This document shows positions 34,378 to 46,900 of a DNA stretch of 64,000 nt, in pieces. Within the stretch, counting starts at the first letter, position 1. Each line of letters starts with the position of its first letter. The notes beneath the pieces are model-generated. The model made no database searches. It saw only the letters and a list, made by a program, of their open reading frames with translations, and was not told the DNA's origin. The DNA is from Ophioderma brevispina (Eukaryota; Echinodermata; Ophiuroidea; Amphilepidida; Ophiodermatidae): assembly GCA_023653785.1 (NCBI GenBank), contig JAMKCH010084910.1, forward strand, positions 1-64,000, read 5' to 3'. Made by a program: the position numbers and the translations under genes.

Positions 34378-35075
34378 TACATTTTCCCTGACGATATTGT
34401 CACTGACTGCAGAACTGATATCATCTGCCCAAGCTCTGCTCACTGCATTTGAAGAGTCCGCCACTGAAGTGAGGCTAATGCTGATTATTGCAAAGAACAC
34501 AGAAGACAGCATGATTCGCAATGAAGAGGTATGGATCATCCTCTTTCGCATTATGAAGGGCACAACTATCAAGGAAGTACTTGAAGACTTTAAATTTCTG
34601 GGGGCTCTACCTGATAGCAGAAAGGACTTCTTGACAAGAAAAGGGCAAGCATGGAGAACCTGTAATAAGCTTGATATCATATGGAAGTCCGATGTTACCA
34701 GAGCATCATGAGCAATATTCAGGGCCTGTGTGCAAAGCATGTGTGGTCAATGCATGGAATATGAAGAAGGAGCTCAAAGACCGTTTAAATGGCACTTATA
34801 CCATTTTACTCGAGCGAGTTCAAAACATCTCCTAGAAGAAACATCCTAACGCCAGATCTATGGTAATATACCTCTATCTCTACAACTGTACATTGTACAT
34901 GGCACAGCGGAGAGCACAGTTCGCTGGGCATTGCTTTGAAGACCCAAGACCAGATTACATCAGACCACTTTCTGTGGATACTTCAATGTCCAACTAGAGG
35001 TAGCAGACCAATATGTCCATTTCTGATAACGACGATGCATGATTTAACGTTTTTAGACTGTATATTGCTTTATTA
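34378..35075 (+). pseudogene. RTE-like LINE reverse transcriptase, 3' fragment, inactivated
   Basis: Just right of the CACTG element the sequence reads FPDDIV, matching a reverse-transcriptase FADD active-site box with Ala replaced by Pro. After a frame change come SSAQALLTAFEESATEV, TTIKEVLEDFKFLGALP, RKGQAWRTCNKLDIIWKSD (to 34708). After another shift follow MKKELKDRLNGTYTILLERV, a TAG, KKHPNARS, and AQRRAQFAGHCF (about 34915-34950). Then LWILQCPTRGSRP in a further frame (about 34976-35015). The series from the active site through the thumb to the AGHC-type C-terminal block is that of RTE-like non-LTR elements; exact clade is an inference. No 5' part was found left of the MITE. Confidence 0.75.
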
Positions 35076-35388
35076 GAATTTCCAGGGGTGGCACCAGCAT
35101 CATTATTTTTTTTTGGGGGGAGGGGAGAGTCAAATGGAGAAAGAGAAAATTCTTGGGGGATGAAGTAGTGTCGTTTGGTGCTCAGGGATAATTCTTTTTA
35201 GAACTCGTTGGTTTGGACTTATTTGTCAAGTCAATTGCCATTTGCAAAGTTATTATTATTTTTAAATGAAGTATAATCTTGCTCGTTTGTTTTTTTGGAT
35301 GGAACTGCAGGTACAAGAAAAAATTGGAGTGGGGAATACGCTTTTGCACCCCTAAGATGCCCCTATTGTACAATATGCTTCATATATA
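35076..35388. other. spacer
   Basis: T/G-rich then AT-rich DNA, possibly the 3' UTR of the LINE fragment; no tail or duplication identified. Confidence 0.4.
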
Positions 35389-35639
35389 CTCCCCGCCTAA
35401 AAAATCCGAACGATATGAATTACTGTATTAAAAAGGTATGTAGGTATGTAGGTGAATTATAATAATAAATGCCAGGAGCGTTGTTCGCGTAATGTGTTTG
35501 CTTATTGACCTGTGTCCGTAATGCATTGATAACGAAGCATGATGTGGAAGTTTGAGAGATTATCCAGCTGGCTTGGCGCGTTCATTTGAAAGCAAGTTTG
35601 ACCACGTTTCAACATCGTTCGGATTTTTTAGGCGGGCAG
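35389..35639. mobile_element. 251-bp MITE with TA target duplication
   Basis: Ends CTCCCCGCCTAAAAAATCCG and, inverted, CTGCCCGCCTAAAAAATCCG, continuing AACGAT in both: about 26 bp of TIR with one mismatch. TA on each side (35387-35388, 35640-35641) fits Tc1/mariner-type insertion. The interior is non-coding. The high TIR match suggests a relatively recent insertion. Confidence 0.8.
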
Positions 35640-36404
35640 TATATTACTACACTTGTCAAACATTTATTCTCACTGATTGTAAAAATGTAAGCTAGAATAC
35701 TGAGTGCGTTTTTACATTATAGACCTGCACACCATGAACAAATGTCGCATATTAACGCCTGTTTCTGATTGATGATAATGGTAAACGTAAAGCACATTAG
35801 TTTGGCTTTCACTTGAAATTATGGCTTGGGATGACTATCACAATGTGGCCTCTTTTCAAATTAGATATGCTTCTATTTAACAGTCACCATATTCAATTAT
35901 TGGCCACCGTTACCGCTACCTTATAACCGCGATGGCTGTTTGCTCAATATATAACCAAAATATATGTATTATATCTAGAAAAATGTTGTATCATTTGATC
36001 TTTGTCAATGCTATAGAGTAGAGAACTTACATCAAGAACATTAATGCGTAATTAAAATTCAGACCCGGATTCAGAAGTAGACATGCTAGACATGTTTGAG
36101 TCCACCAAAGATATGTTAAGGCTTGGACGCCTTAAAATGTTCCAGGACTGTTACTAAAATTGTTCACAACATAAAAAAAAACCTCTTTTCATCCCCATTG
36201 AGAAAATGACGTGCCTGAGTGATAGTAAAGTACCCTTATGATATCAGCCTATACGTCATCCAAAAGCGATACTTCCATGCATTCCCTCTTAAAATGATTG
36301 TTTATGTTCATCTTTGAATTTCAACATGAAGCACAGAATTTGGTGGCTTAAGGGTATATTACGTAACCATGTTTGTCGCCAAAAATCCAATACTTTCGAC
36401 TGGA
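35640..36404. other. no recognisable feature
   Basis: AT-rich spacer; nothing supported. Confidence 0.5.
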
Positions 36405-36790
36405 TATGCCAAGGTTTTTCAATAGAAAAAACGGTTTAGTGTGTATTTGGCGAGAGGTCGAATTTCTTGGTTTATCGGTTGAAAATCTTAGAATATTATT
36501 AATGAAAATTTTGAAGTATCGACCAGAATAAGAAAATCTTGAATTGCCGCCCGAAAGTCGTGGGATATCGGCGTTAAAACCAAGTTTTCAATCAAGATTC
36601 TTGAAATATCAATCGAAAAGCTTAAAATATCGAATGGACATCTTGGATTACCGACCGGAAGTCGAAAAATCTTGGAAAATCGCTCGAAAAAACCTTGGAA
36701 TATCTGTAATTAACCCGGTTTTCATAACTGAAATTCAAGTTTTTTTCAATCGAAAAATTCGTTAGAAAGTCAGCGAAAAAACATATTTTT
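36405..36790. repeat. degenerate minisatellite, relative of 1-330
   Basis: Words such as CTTGGAATATC, CTTGGATTACCGACCGGAAG, TCAATCGAAAA, CTTGAAATATCAATCGAAAA recur about twelve times with a spacing of 20-30 bp. The same vocabulary (CTTGGATTCTCGCCGA, AATCGAAAA) makes up 1-330. The 73-codon frame across it is incidental. Confidence 0.55.
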
Positions 36791-39700
36791 GATTGATATT
36801 CTTGGAATATCGGTTAAATAGTACAAAACGCTTTGATGCTCGTGCAACGTACAACTTGATATCATTGCAGTGGCGAGAAGTGTGATATGTAATTTGAAGT
36901 TATAGTGATTTTTCAATACGATTTTTTTTTTTAAAATAATTTTTACCTACTCCATCAATGAACGTATCAATCACTATGTAAAATGTTAATTAAAAAAAGG
37001 GGGAACTATTAATGAAAATAAAATATGAGTCAAAGTTGAGTAACACACATACACAAAGCGGAGTATAATGTTACCCAACAAAGCGTTTTTCTTGGCTATA
37101 AAACCGTAGGAAAAGCAAATGATAGTCCGCCGGGAGCCTTATTCCGGGGTCCATAGACGATAACGGAATAAAGTGTGAAACTAATGTTGCATGAAGAGTC
37201 AAGTGAATCGAGTGCCCTATTCTTTACAGTTGTAGCCGTACTATGAGTACGACGGACTATAATTACTTCTACAACGGGTTATAAAGACATGGCGTGTTTG
37301 TATTCTTTTAATATTGGTTTCTGCACTATGCTAAGGGGATCGAGACTTTATTAGCTTATAGTGAGAAACAGTAATCAGTTCGACTAAAATCCTGCACTTG
37401 CATGAGATGGTTAAAATACAGTATAAATCAGCATTAGTTTCCAAATCTTTTATTCTGTCACTGTAATTTCAGTAATATGGTCCTAAGTGAAACGCAAGGA
37501 GTTTCACTTCTGTGTAAATGTGTATTTAAGGAGTTCTGTTAGTATATGGTCTCAAAAGTACAAATAACTTTTTGAACTTTTTGTGTATAGAGCAATATGC
37601 CACACTTAATCAGCCTATCTACCTATGTATCAAATTGATATCGAACCGCATAACCTTATTAATCTAAATGTAGGCCTAATAAGCTCTCACACCCTAACTC
37701 CAGTCTTATTTCAATTTGGATAATAAGGCCTTTTGTATAACTAACTATGATTGAGCCAAACGGAAATGGAAACAAAAAAAGTGAAATAATTACAAAGTAT
37801 ATACAGCGGCTCTGAGTGTAAATTTGCCAATAGGCATTTTTGCCAAATAAAAGTTCAATACTGAAGTTATTTTCTTTAGTGCATGGGTTGCACTTTAAGT
37901 GAACTCCACGTTCTCCGATTGGGGTTTATTTCGTTCTTCTATGCCAACCTAAGTAAATAGTAAACCCCCAAATACATGGATAACGCTTAATTGTCTTGGC
38001 TTGCACTTTGTTGACTTTAGAGGTTTTCAATGTAGAAAATTCTAATGACTTACGATTAAAGTGTACATTTCTCGACCAAAACCGTCATACACGTGGTTTT
38101 GGGCATCGTTTGTAGTATTTAATTCGTATCGTGAAATTAATGGTACAGAAAAACCACATTATCCGAGATTCCTTTTGCAAACCAATCAATTCTTAGGTCA
38201 AGTTTTCTGTTACGTACCGTAGAAGAAACTACACCGGCGTCTTATCCGCGGTTAACATTATTCAGATAGACACTACGTTATTATGTTTGTTTTGGTGGGG
38301 GCCAAAAACCCATAAACAAATCGGACTGACTTTGGGACATTACGAGAGGATTGAAGGCGGTTACTGTTAGGGAAAAAAACAAACACTTAAACAATCTCAA
38401 AGTCAACAAACGTAACCAATAAACAGATTAGGAAAATTGCAGTGACAATTGCCATTAAAAAGAAAGTACGATTAATTGGGGGCATGGGAAAATCGAGCAG
38501 TGGCTAAAATATAACAGGGCAAAGTAAAAACTAACCGGGGAAAGTACTAAACCACTTTTATTGTGTACAGGGACGAGTATGGACACCTTCAAAAAGATTA
38601 TTTTGAAGCATATTCTATGGACCCTTTGATTTAAAGTAATTAGGTGACCTCTGAGTGTTACTTTGAATTACATTAAAACGGGAAATGTTGAAGAGTTTTA
38701 TTATAGATTGAATATCACATTAAAAATATTGCGCAAAAATGCTGATACAGAAATCAGATAAGAAATTTGGAGTGTTCAGAAAAAAAACTAAAGCCAAAAA
38801 AAACATACGTCCAAGCATTGTGTTCTTTTCCCCCAGTATTTATTCCAATTTGGCACTACACCCCAGGTTTTTAACGCTTTAGGCAATGAAAGAGAATATA
38901 GCAAAGTTCTTTTTGCATTAAGCAGATTCTAAAACTTTCTTGGTCTTACCTTAGCTTTCAATGTGGAATCTTGCGCATATATTGAGGTTGAGATACAAAG
39001 CCTACACGAATAATTTCTAAATATAACAATAAAGTTTGGAAGAGCGAATAAGACTCATTTTCGCCTCTATATTTTGAGTGCGACAATGCTCTTTAAAAGA
39101 TAATCTCTGAAGATAGCACGTTGAAAACTGTCAATGTTAGTTTTCTTGGCAACGCTTAGGTTCACTCGGCTTTCGGATGTTTTTACTATGTCTATTATTA
39201 AATGAATGATCTTAGGTTAGGCAGTATGTCCCCATCACTCAAATCATTATCTCTAAAATGTTGCTATATACCCCCCTAACCAGCATGTACCATGCAAACT
39301 AAATGATTGGTACATCACGACAGACCAGTGTAGAAATATGGATTATCACCAATGCAACACTTTTCATAGACAAAGACTAGTACACACCTTAAAACAATTA
39401 TCTGTGTTGATACGGAAATTTAGTTGATTGTCACGGGAAGGGCCACAAGATATTGTCAACTTTGTAACGATTTTTTGGTATCAAAATATCAAATTTGATT
39501 CATTGGATCCAAATTGATTAATATTTGACAATAATTTTGATGACGCCCCCGCTGACTATTTGTTTTACTGTATTTAGGTTTTCCAGTTGCAGTTTTTTCA
39601 TTAATATTTGCATATCTCGTTATGTTTGTTTTGTGTCCCAAAACGGAAATGTTGCGTTTGTTAAAACGATTCTTCTTTGTCTTTATAATAAACTTTGATC

Positions 39701-41570
39701 AATAAAATTAACTTTATTTTCATACACTTTCGTCAAAATGCACATTTTCGTTTTTCTTGGGACGAAAACAACTTAACGCGATATGAAATATAATGAAAAA
39801 ATGTTTTTAAACTAACTGGGAAAACCCATAATTAATGATGTCTACTGAGAGGACCGAATGGATACGGACCTGTTAAAAGCCTGTTTGACTAACTTTGTGA
39901 TTACCGTTACAGATAAAAGTTGTCTCCTAAACATCGCACTTAAAAATAATTAAATTACACACACGCAAGAAAAGAAAATTATGAATTGTCGCATCTTAAC
40001 GACGATGAAAGGTATTCCCATTTGTATCACTCAGTTTTGGGTTTATCAACTGCCAATATGAAGATCCCTATACAGCCTAAGAATTTGGCGGCTCTTATGT
40101 GAATACACTTTTCACAAACTCACACCTTAAACCCCACATCAACTTGCACATCGTCCCGGTTTTGTTTTCATTGACACTTGACTAGAAATCCAATGACAAA
40201 AGATGCCATCACGGATGATTCCAATCATATTTTATTTAAGCAGGTGAAACCAATTACAAATTTCACACTTCCGCTAAGATCTCATTGTTCGCTATTGTCA
40301 AAACCACACAAACCCAAACCTTTATAAGTAGTTTTGACATATCATCGATCAGTCAAAAGCCTTACACAAATTGAGTAGTATTGCGTTTGACGTTTGTTTC
40401 TTTGCCCATTAATCTCTTTTGCCAATACCGCAAAGTGCCAATAGTTCCAAATTCTCACACTAAAAAAGGATTTTTGAAGTTTGAAAGTATAAGTAATAAA
40501 TCTAACACCTAACTCTCACTGGAGCTAAAGATTCAGATGTTTGCCGAGTTTAGTTTTATTATTCAAAAGGCTAACTTGCCTCGGTTATTGGGCAAAACAA
40601 AATATTTAAACCGACTCAGCCCCTCTAAAACCTTAGAGCTATTGAAAAAGACACGGACTGTAAATATATCTTCTTTAGATTTCTTAAACTTCTTAATCCC
40701 CCAACAATAACAATGGTGAAGATGAATAAAAGAAAGCACGCCACCTGGGTCTTCTTCGCTATCACTGTAACAGTATTATGAACTAAGTTTTAACAAATCC
40801 CCTCCCGGTTTTTTCCGTCTTTCAAACCAAGTTTGCCTCGGCATGTCGGATCTGATTTTTAGAGACTATTTGTATACGTAGGAACTAAACCAAATTCCTT
40901 GTTTAAATGAGAACTCGTTTAGAATTTTACAAAAAGAAAAATCAAAATCCTCAGAATTGAAATAAAAGGAAATCGCTAAAATGATAATTTTAAGAGCTAT
41001 GCGCGCAGTCTTCAGAGACAAAACTTTGGTTTAACTTATCCACACCTGAGGAACGCAGTCTTTTGAATATACCACATGTCACATTATTCATTATGCTGTT
41101 GTAATTTTAGTATTAAAATTTTACTTATACTTAGTCATAGGACTATACAATGAAATAAAAAAAAGTTCAATTTTGAACGAGTCGAAATGACACCTGTCGC
41201 GAGCTGTATAAGGTTTATATGGCACCTTTGGCCCTATATGCATGACCACGTCTCTTTGATAATTGGCAGCTTGAACATAGTGAAAGAGTACGATTTTCAT
41301 TCTTCAAAGATTTAAGCTTATATTTTTTTTATTTCTAGAATTGCGTTTCTTCTATATAGAATCCCATCAAATTTCTTTAGAATTTTCAGGATTCTTTAAA
41401 GAGTAAAGAAAAATCTGTAATACTAAAATGTCCCAACTGTAAAACGAAAATAGTTCTATTTTAAAAAATGGTTCTTTGACGATGTTACAACCCTTATGCT
41501 TCTTTTTAGAACTGTTTCGTGGGAAGGTTCTACATAAAGCGAAAACGTTCTTCTTAGCTTTTTAAAGAGA
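36791..41570. other. 4.8 kb without recognisable features
   Basis: The longest plain stretch of the window. No frame above 60 codons, no inverted-repeat element, no tandem array and no RNA gene were seen on either strand. It may be single-copy intergenic or intronic DNA. Confidence 0.5.
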
Positions 41571-42440
41571 GTGTTGATAACGCTTTTAACACGCTGGTTA
41601 CAAATATTGGTTAAAACATTCTATCCAACATTATTAACATTAACAGGCGTTGGTTGAATTTTCAAGTGGGGGTCACTGGGTTAAAGTATAACCAACTTTT
41701 GGTTAAAACATTTTAACCAACATAGTTGTGTGGTTCCCCTGTTATCAGTTTGTTAAAGAGATACTGATACATTTTGCATTTAGGGCGCCCTCATTTTGTC
41801 AAAACTGTGGTTTGTGCTTGTTTGCATCACTTCTACATGCGTTAACCTTCACCTGAAATGAACAAGCCCATAGCATTTTATTTGTGTATTAATCAAGTAA
41901 TTGTGTATTACAGTACATGTGTCTCCGGAGTGTTTTTATTCCAATGGTTTTGGTTGTCCAGTAAAATGCAAACACCCCCATCAGAGTTGTGTAAATCCCT
42001 TGAGAATCCTTCAGATAGATCCATGTCCTTCCTTATTATCTTATTTATGTCTTTGACTTAAATCAAGGGGGGATAGCCTGGAATAACCAACTGACTTCGA
42101 CTTGAAAAACCAGGATCCTTCCAGTGACTTATATTATTCCTTGGTGTGAAATTGTGTTTTAAATGGTCCAGCACGTGCGGTACCAATCTATCCATTTCAG
42201 CTAGGGAAATTGTATATTTTGCTAGAAAGTTTTTTTAATTTGCCTTTTTTTAACTAACTAGGTTAAAAGCACCGATTTAAAAGCATTCTTCGTTAGCAAG
42301 GAAACCAACTGTTGTTACCAGTTTAACCAAAGTTGGTTTACCACCACCAACTGTTCGTAATAATTTGACACTCATAACTAAAGCGCGTTGGTTCTTTTAA
42401 AACGCTGGTTTAAATCTGATTAAACATTCTAACCCACAGA
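41571..42440. repeat. GTTGGTT-motif repeat in two blocks
   Basis: Block one (41577-41730) and block two (42249-42435) share CTTTTAA-ACGCTGGTT and ATTAAACATTCTA in the same order, and both are studded with GTTGGTT / AACCAAC motifs in both orientations, including the hairpin TTGGTTAAAACATTTTAACCAA. The 0.5 kb between them lacks the motif and may be an insertion. Confidence 0.5.
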
Positions 42441-43789
42441 AATTACTAATTAATGCTCGCCCTTCGCAGGAGTGGGTTTTAAAATGGCAAACTAATCGGT
42501 CAACAATTCATTCCTTACCCATTCCTCCCAGGCCCTTACGCAGGGGGTGCGGTTCGTAATCATGGCAAGCAAGCTTACGTATATGGCAAGCTAAAATAGT
42601 CCTAACGTATGCGACAAACGCTTTTCCTTCAAAAAGCAACTCGTATGGCAAGCTAAGGGTCCGATAATCGTAATTGTAACACAAACGCGTTACTTTTGAA
42701 GCAACGTGCTGTGACCAATACGATATGACCCTTATTGGTTGCTTGTTGCTTAAAGTGTATTTCTTACGGGCTACCTAAGCAACGCTTTGGTTTTTCAACC
42801 ACATCCAAGCCTAAAGAGTCATAACGTATGGTTCACAATCGCGTTGCAACGTTTTCGAATCGAAGTCCCGCACACCGCACTTGATTTTTCACGTGCACTT
42901 TGATACGTACCTGTCATGAGGATTTTACATTCGCAGATTGGTGTGCAGCAACAACGTTGCCCAAAACTGGTCACTTTGGATGCCATGCATCGTATATCAT
43001 CTTAATCGTGTTTTTATAACCAACATTTAAATAAAATGCGCCTCGGTAGTAATCAATTTTTATTACGCATTCTACAGGTGGTTATTGCTCGTGGTCCTTA
43101 TTTATATATAAAAGGTCACATGCGTGCATCACCATCTACAGCCTTGTTCGAAAGCAGATCATGATCAAAAATCAAACGATTATCGTTTAGAATAATTCCT
43201 AATTCCACACTGATATGGCGTAGAAGATGTTGGTCCATTTAATTTGGTTAAGGCGTGAATAACCAACTATCTGATCAGTAATCAATATCGATATTTCAAG
43301 CACAACCGAGTTTAGCTGTTTTCAGTCGGCCAAACTAAATGACGTGACTGAGATCAAAATGAGTTGAGTCATATGCATGGATGAGGTTGGAATAGTTGTC
43401 AGTTAGGATTAAGATCAGTTTGAATTGAGAAAATTACTGGGATACATCCCATATGTTCTTATTATGGTTTATCAATTGCTCCTCATTATTACTCTTCACT
43501 GGCTTGCTGGACAGGGAATCTCTACCTCTGACCTCATCGTGGTCATTGTTCCCCCGAAATGACGTCAAGGACTTTGCTAGAGTAGAAAGTTGGACTTTTG
43601 AGGAGCAAATTTGTTAAATAAACAACTAAATGAATCAAATAAATAAGTATCTTTGTATAATAATTATAGGGGTGATATATCCTGTAACCCATATTGCCGT
43701 ACATAATCATCTTGCATTATTGATAACTTAACTGATATCAGGATTTCCGCGATGTTTATACGTACAATCGTGACAAAAATCGGTGTGTA
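42441..43789. other. no gene; one GTACGCAGG-type element end
   Basis: GGCCCTTACGCAGGGGGTGCGG at 42532-42553 resembles the terminus of the element at 52259-52510. No partner end was found. Remainder unrecognised. Confidence 0.4.
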
Positions 43790-44080
43790 GGCAAAAAAGA
43801 ACCAACAAATTTTAGTATTTGAAAACCGCGCCAGCCTTTTTTTTGAACATGTTTTTTTTCCGGAGTATCGTTTTTTAAGGGTTGTACACTCACTTGAAAA
43901 TTTTTATTTAAAAATCAGAAAAAAGAGAAAATTGAAAAGATTTCCGGAAAAAGTGGTCAAATGCAGGATAAAACCCCCCGCCCTTTCGCACTAGCATTTT
44001 TTCACATTAAAAAAAAAAGAAAACGCCTTTCGCATTGCCTTTTTCCACGTTTCTTCTTCTGAGACTAAACTTGTTTGCCG
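43790..44080 (+). repeat. dispersed repeat, partner at 28436-28860
   Basis: Contains CTTTCGCACTAGCATTTTTT, AAAACGCCTTTCGCATTGCC and TTTCTTCTTCTGAGAC in the order and spacing of the 28.7-kb copy, at clearly lower identity. Confidence 0.6.
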
Positions 44081-45639
44081 ATAATAAGCCATAGCTCAAA
44101 ACTGGTGTTAACGGATTGCGGTGTTTAAATTAAGCTGATAACGCTTGACTATATGTTAAAACAATATAGACAGTACCTTTATGGACTTGCTTTGTAGATC
44201 AAAGTGATCTAGTATTTGAGATGAAAAAACAGCAGTAACACTAACACACACAATACAAAAAATAAAAAAAATAACCCCATTTTTTTTTCAAAATATGTCT
44301 TCTTGTGGGATTTGTGCAAGCTGAAGGAGTCAAGCTTTTAGGTACAGCTCTCAAAGTACATACAGGATTGTCCCAAAAAGTTAGTCACACCATTCGTTAA
44401 CATCTCTACACTAAGGTCTGTAAGTTTACAATGTTGTACGTTTGTGCACAACATGTATGAGATCAGGAAGCTGTGAAGTGGTCACTGTATACCTCTAACT
44501 CTGCACACTTTAATCTATAACTGTGTTGATTGATGGTGGATGTCCATTACATATTCAACCTTGTCCTCTTTGGCCAAAATATTTTTGGGAAGTTGTATAA
44601 CATACCTTATGCGTACTGTGAGTATCCATGCACCACTCATTCAACCCAGATTCAATCATGGAGTTGGAATAGTAATTTTATTCATTTTTGTTTCACGGTA
44701 TGTTCTGTAATATCTTCAAAGTTCAGTACCCTCACATCTACTACACATGGCTTTAACACATTCAGCAAAGGATATTATGATGTGTTTAATACATCGTGAC
44801 AAAAAACAAATATGCAAGGGACTTATTGCTCTTTCTTCCTTGCTCTCTCTACTTTCTTTCTGCCAAGGCGTTGAGCAATTTGGTCATTTTAAAGTTGATT
44901 TACAGAGCCTAGAAATGTTCCCAAATATAGAATCAACATCTCTCAAATATCCGCACATATTACAAATTTACTACCGCCCATTCGGTGGATTTCACAACAA
45001 TTGAACCCAAACGCTCATGAAGTAAAATTTTACTTTTCTTCAATCAATACCCTACAGTTTATGACAGCTTGTGCAAACCCTTATGGTCACCAGGTTTGCT
45101 ATAATTTATGCTGTAGTTTTCAAAGTCCAATTAACTTCATATCTGAAATCAAAAATCTACTCTGCATTATTTTTTTATTGTGGTCTTAGTGTCAGTTAGA
45201 GGAAGTGGAGTGCAGTATGAGGTAGACTTCAGATCTTAATCCGGGATCTTCCCATGCAGCCAATTGTTTCAATGTATTTTATAAATGTGATCTGAAAGCT
45301 TGGATCTGGAATACTGACATTATAATTTCAGCCCTGATTCTGGATCAGTAACAGTTGGCTACGAGCGGTAAAATTGGCAAACCAACATTGAGAAGAAGTT
45401 CATTAGTACTTTAGCACAACATGTATGGATTTATTAATAAGTGGAACTCTGAGAGCCCATACCATCGATACTCCTGCACAACCTAATCTGTAAAATTACA
45501 TGCACCTGTCGTGTTAAAATTGGGACGTGGTCCGCTCATACTAGCGGATCCCCGGTTGTCTGATGGAGGTCTGCGGCGCTCGAGATCCGAGCGGACGTCT
45601 AGAGCTCTGGAAGAGTAGTACTCTTCTCAACTACCTGTC
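44081..45639. other. no recognisable gene
   Basis: Frames at 44530-45189 (62-89 codons, three overlapping) were inspected and show no known family. A TACAGGATTGTCCCAAAAAG word at 44361 recalls a mariner terminus but no partner end was found. Confidence 0.45.
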
Positions 45640-46900
45640 GTCCTCTCACCTGGCATAAATGACCATCAGGTTTCGCGGTGCCTTTACCTGATATGACCTC
45701 GGATGACCTTGCATGAACTTTAAATGGTTGGCATATCAATCGCCCACCCGGCCCACAGGTGTCGTCTGGGACACCCAAGTTACCCAAAGTTAGGACTCCT
45801 TGCCTTGGTGACCCCGATGCCGTGTTTATGACCTGAAGATTATGGGCATCAACAATCACCCCCACCCACCAAGTTTCAGGTCCATACACCACATGGACTC
45901 CATTTGACCGCCTTTGACACTGAATGGCCCCTTATGACTTTGTCGTGACCTTTAAATTTTTCTCGGCATCAACATCGACCCCACCTCCAAGTTTCACACA
46001 GGTCATACACGAACGTTGACCCCTATTTGACCTGTGATGACCCCCGAGGAAACCGTTTTTGTGAACCTTTAAAAATTGTCGCATCCAACAATCGACCCCC
46101 GCCCCACAAGTTTCGTCGGGATACACCAAAGCTTACCCTTTTTGACCTCCGTTGACCTTGATGAACCCCTAATGATGACCTTGTATGCACTTCAAATGTT
46201 TGCGTCAAAAATCGACCCCACCCCCTCCAGTTTCATGTCCAATACACTCACGTTTACCCTAGTTGACCTCATTTGGACCTTGAATGACCCTGATGACCTT
46301 TGTCCACTACCCAATCCACTCGGTCTTCGAACTGTTCCAGAGGCACCCCCCACAAGTTCAGGAACGTGGCAGACCCTCAGTCCTCCGAGAAACACTTTAA
46401 CCATCATTTGACTCTTGAATGACCCCTAAGGACCTTGTTCGTGGGCCTTCAAATTTTTTTGGCATCAGATCCCCCACCCCAATGTTCAATGTCCTATACC
46501 CAACGTTTAACCCCATTTTGACCTCATTTGACCATTGAATGACCCCTGATGAACCTGTATCCACTACCATACCAACCTCGGTCTTTCGACGGTCAGGGGC
46601 ACCCACCCACCAAGTTTCAGAACTGTGCGACCCTCTCCTCCGAGAACCAACGTTAACTTAAGAAACCTCATTTGACCTGATGACCCCTATGGACCTTGTC
46701 GTGACCTTCAATTTTTGTGCCTCTCATCAGAATCAACCCCACTCCCCCTCCATTGCAGTCCATACCACCAACGTTTATCCCATGTTGACCTCATTTTGAC
46801 CTCGAATGACACTCGATGACCTTTGATCCATTCACCCATACAAACGCGGTCTTCGGAGGTCAAGGGGCGAACCCACCACCAATGTTCAAGGACGTGCTAC
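45640..46900 (+). repeat. TGACC-rich satellite, 115-138-bp units
   Basis: About ten units recur, each with a CCCCACCC..CCAAGTTTCA box followed by runs of TGACCTCATTTGACCTTGAATGACCCC. Anchor boxes lie near 45727, 45842, 45966, 46081, 46202, 46340, 46461, 46597, 46720 and 46857. In the second half two box variants alternate (CAAGTTTCATGTCC and CAAGTTCAGGAACGTGG), giving a higher-order unit of about 260 bp. Units are diverged by many indels. Open frames here are shadows of the repeat. Confidence 0.85.

Noticed and set aside
44361..44395. Mariner terminus TACAGGATTGTCCCAAAAAG
   Set aside because: Only one end was seen, with no inverted partner or transposase remnant within 2 kb.
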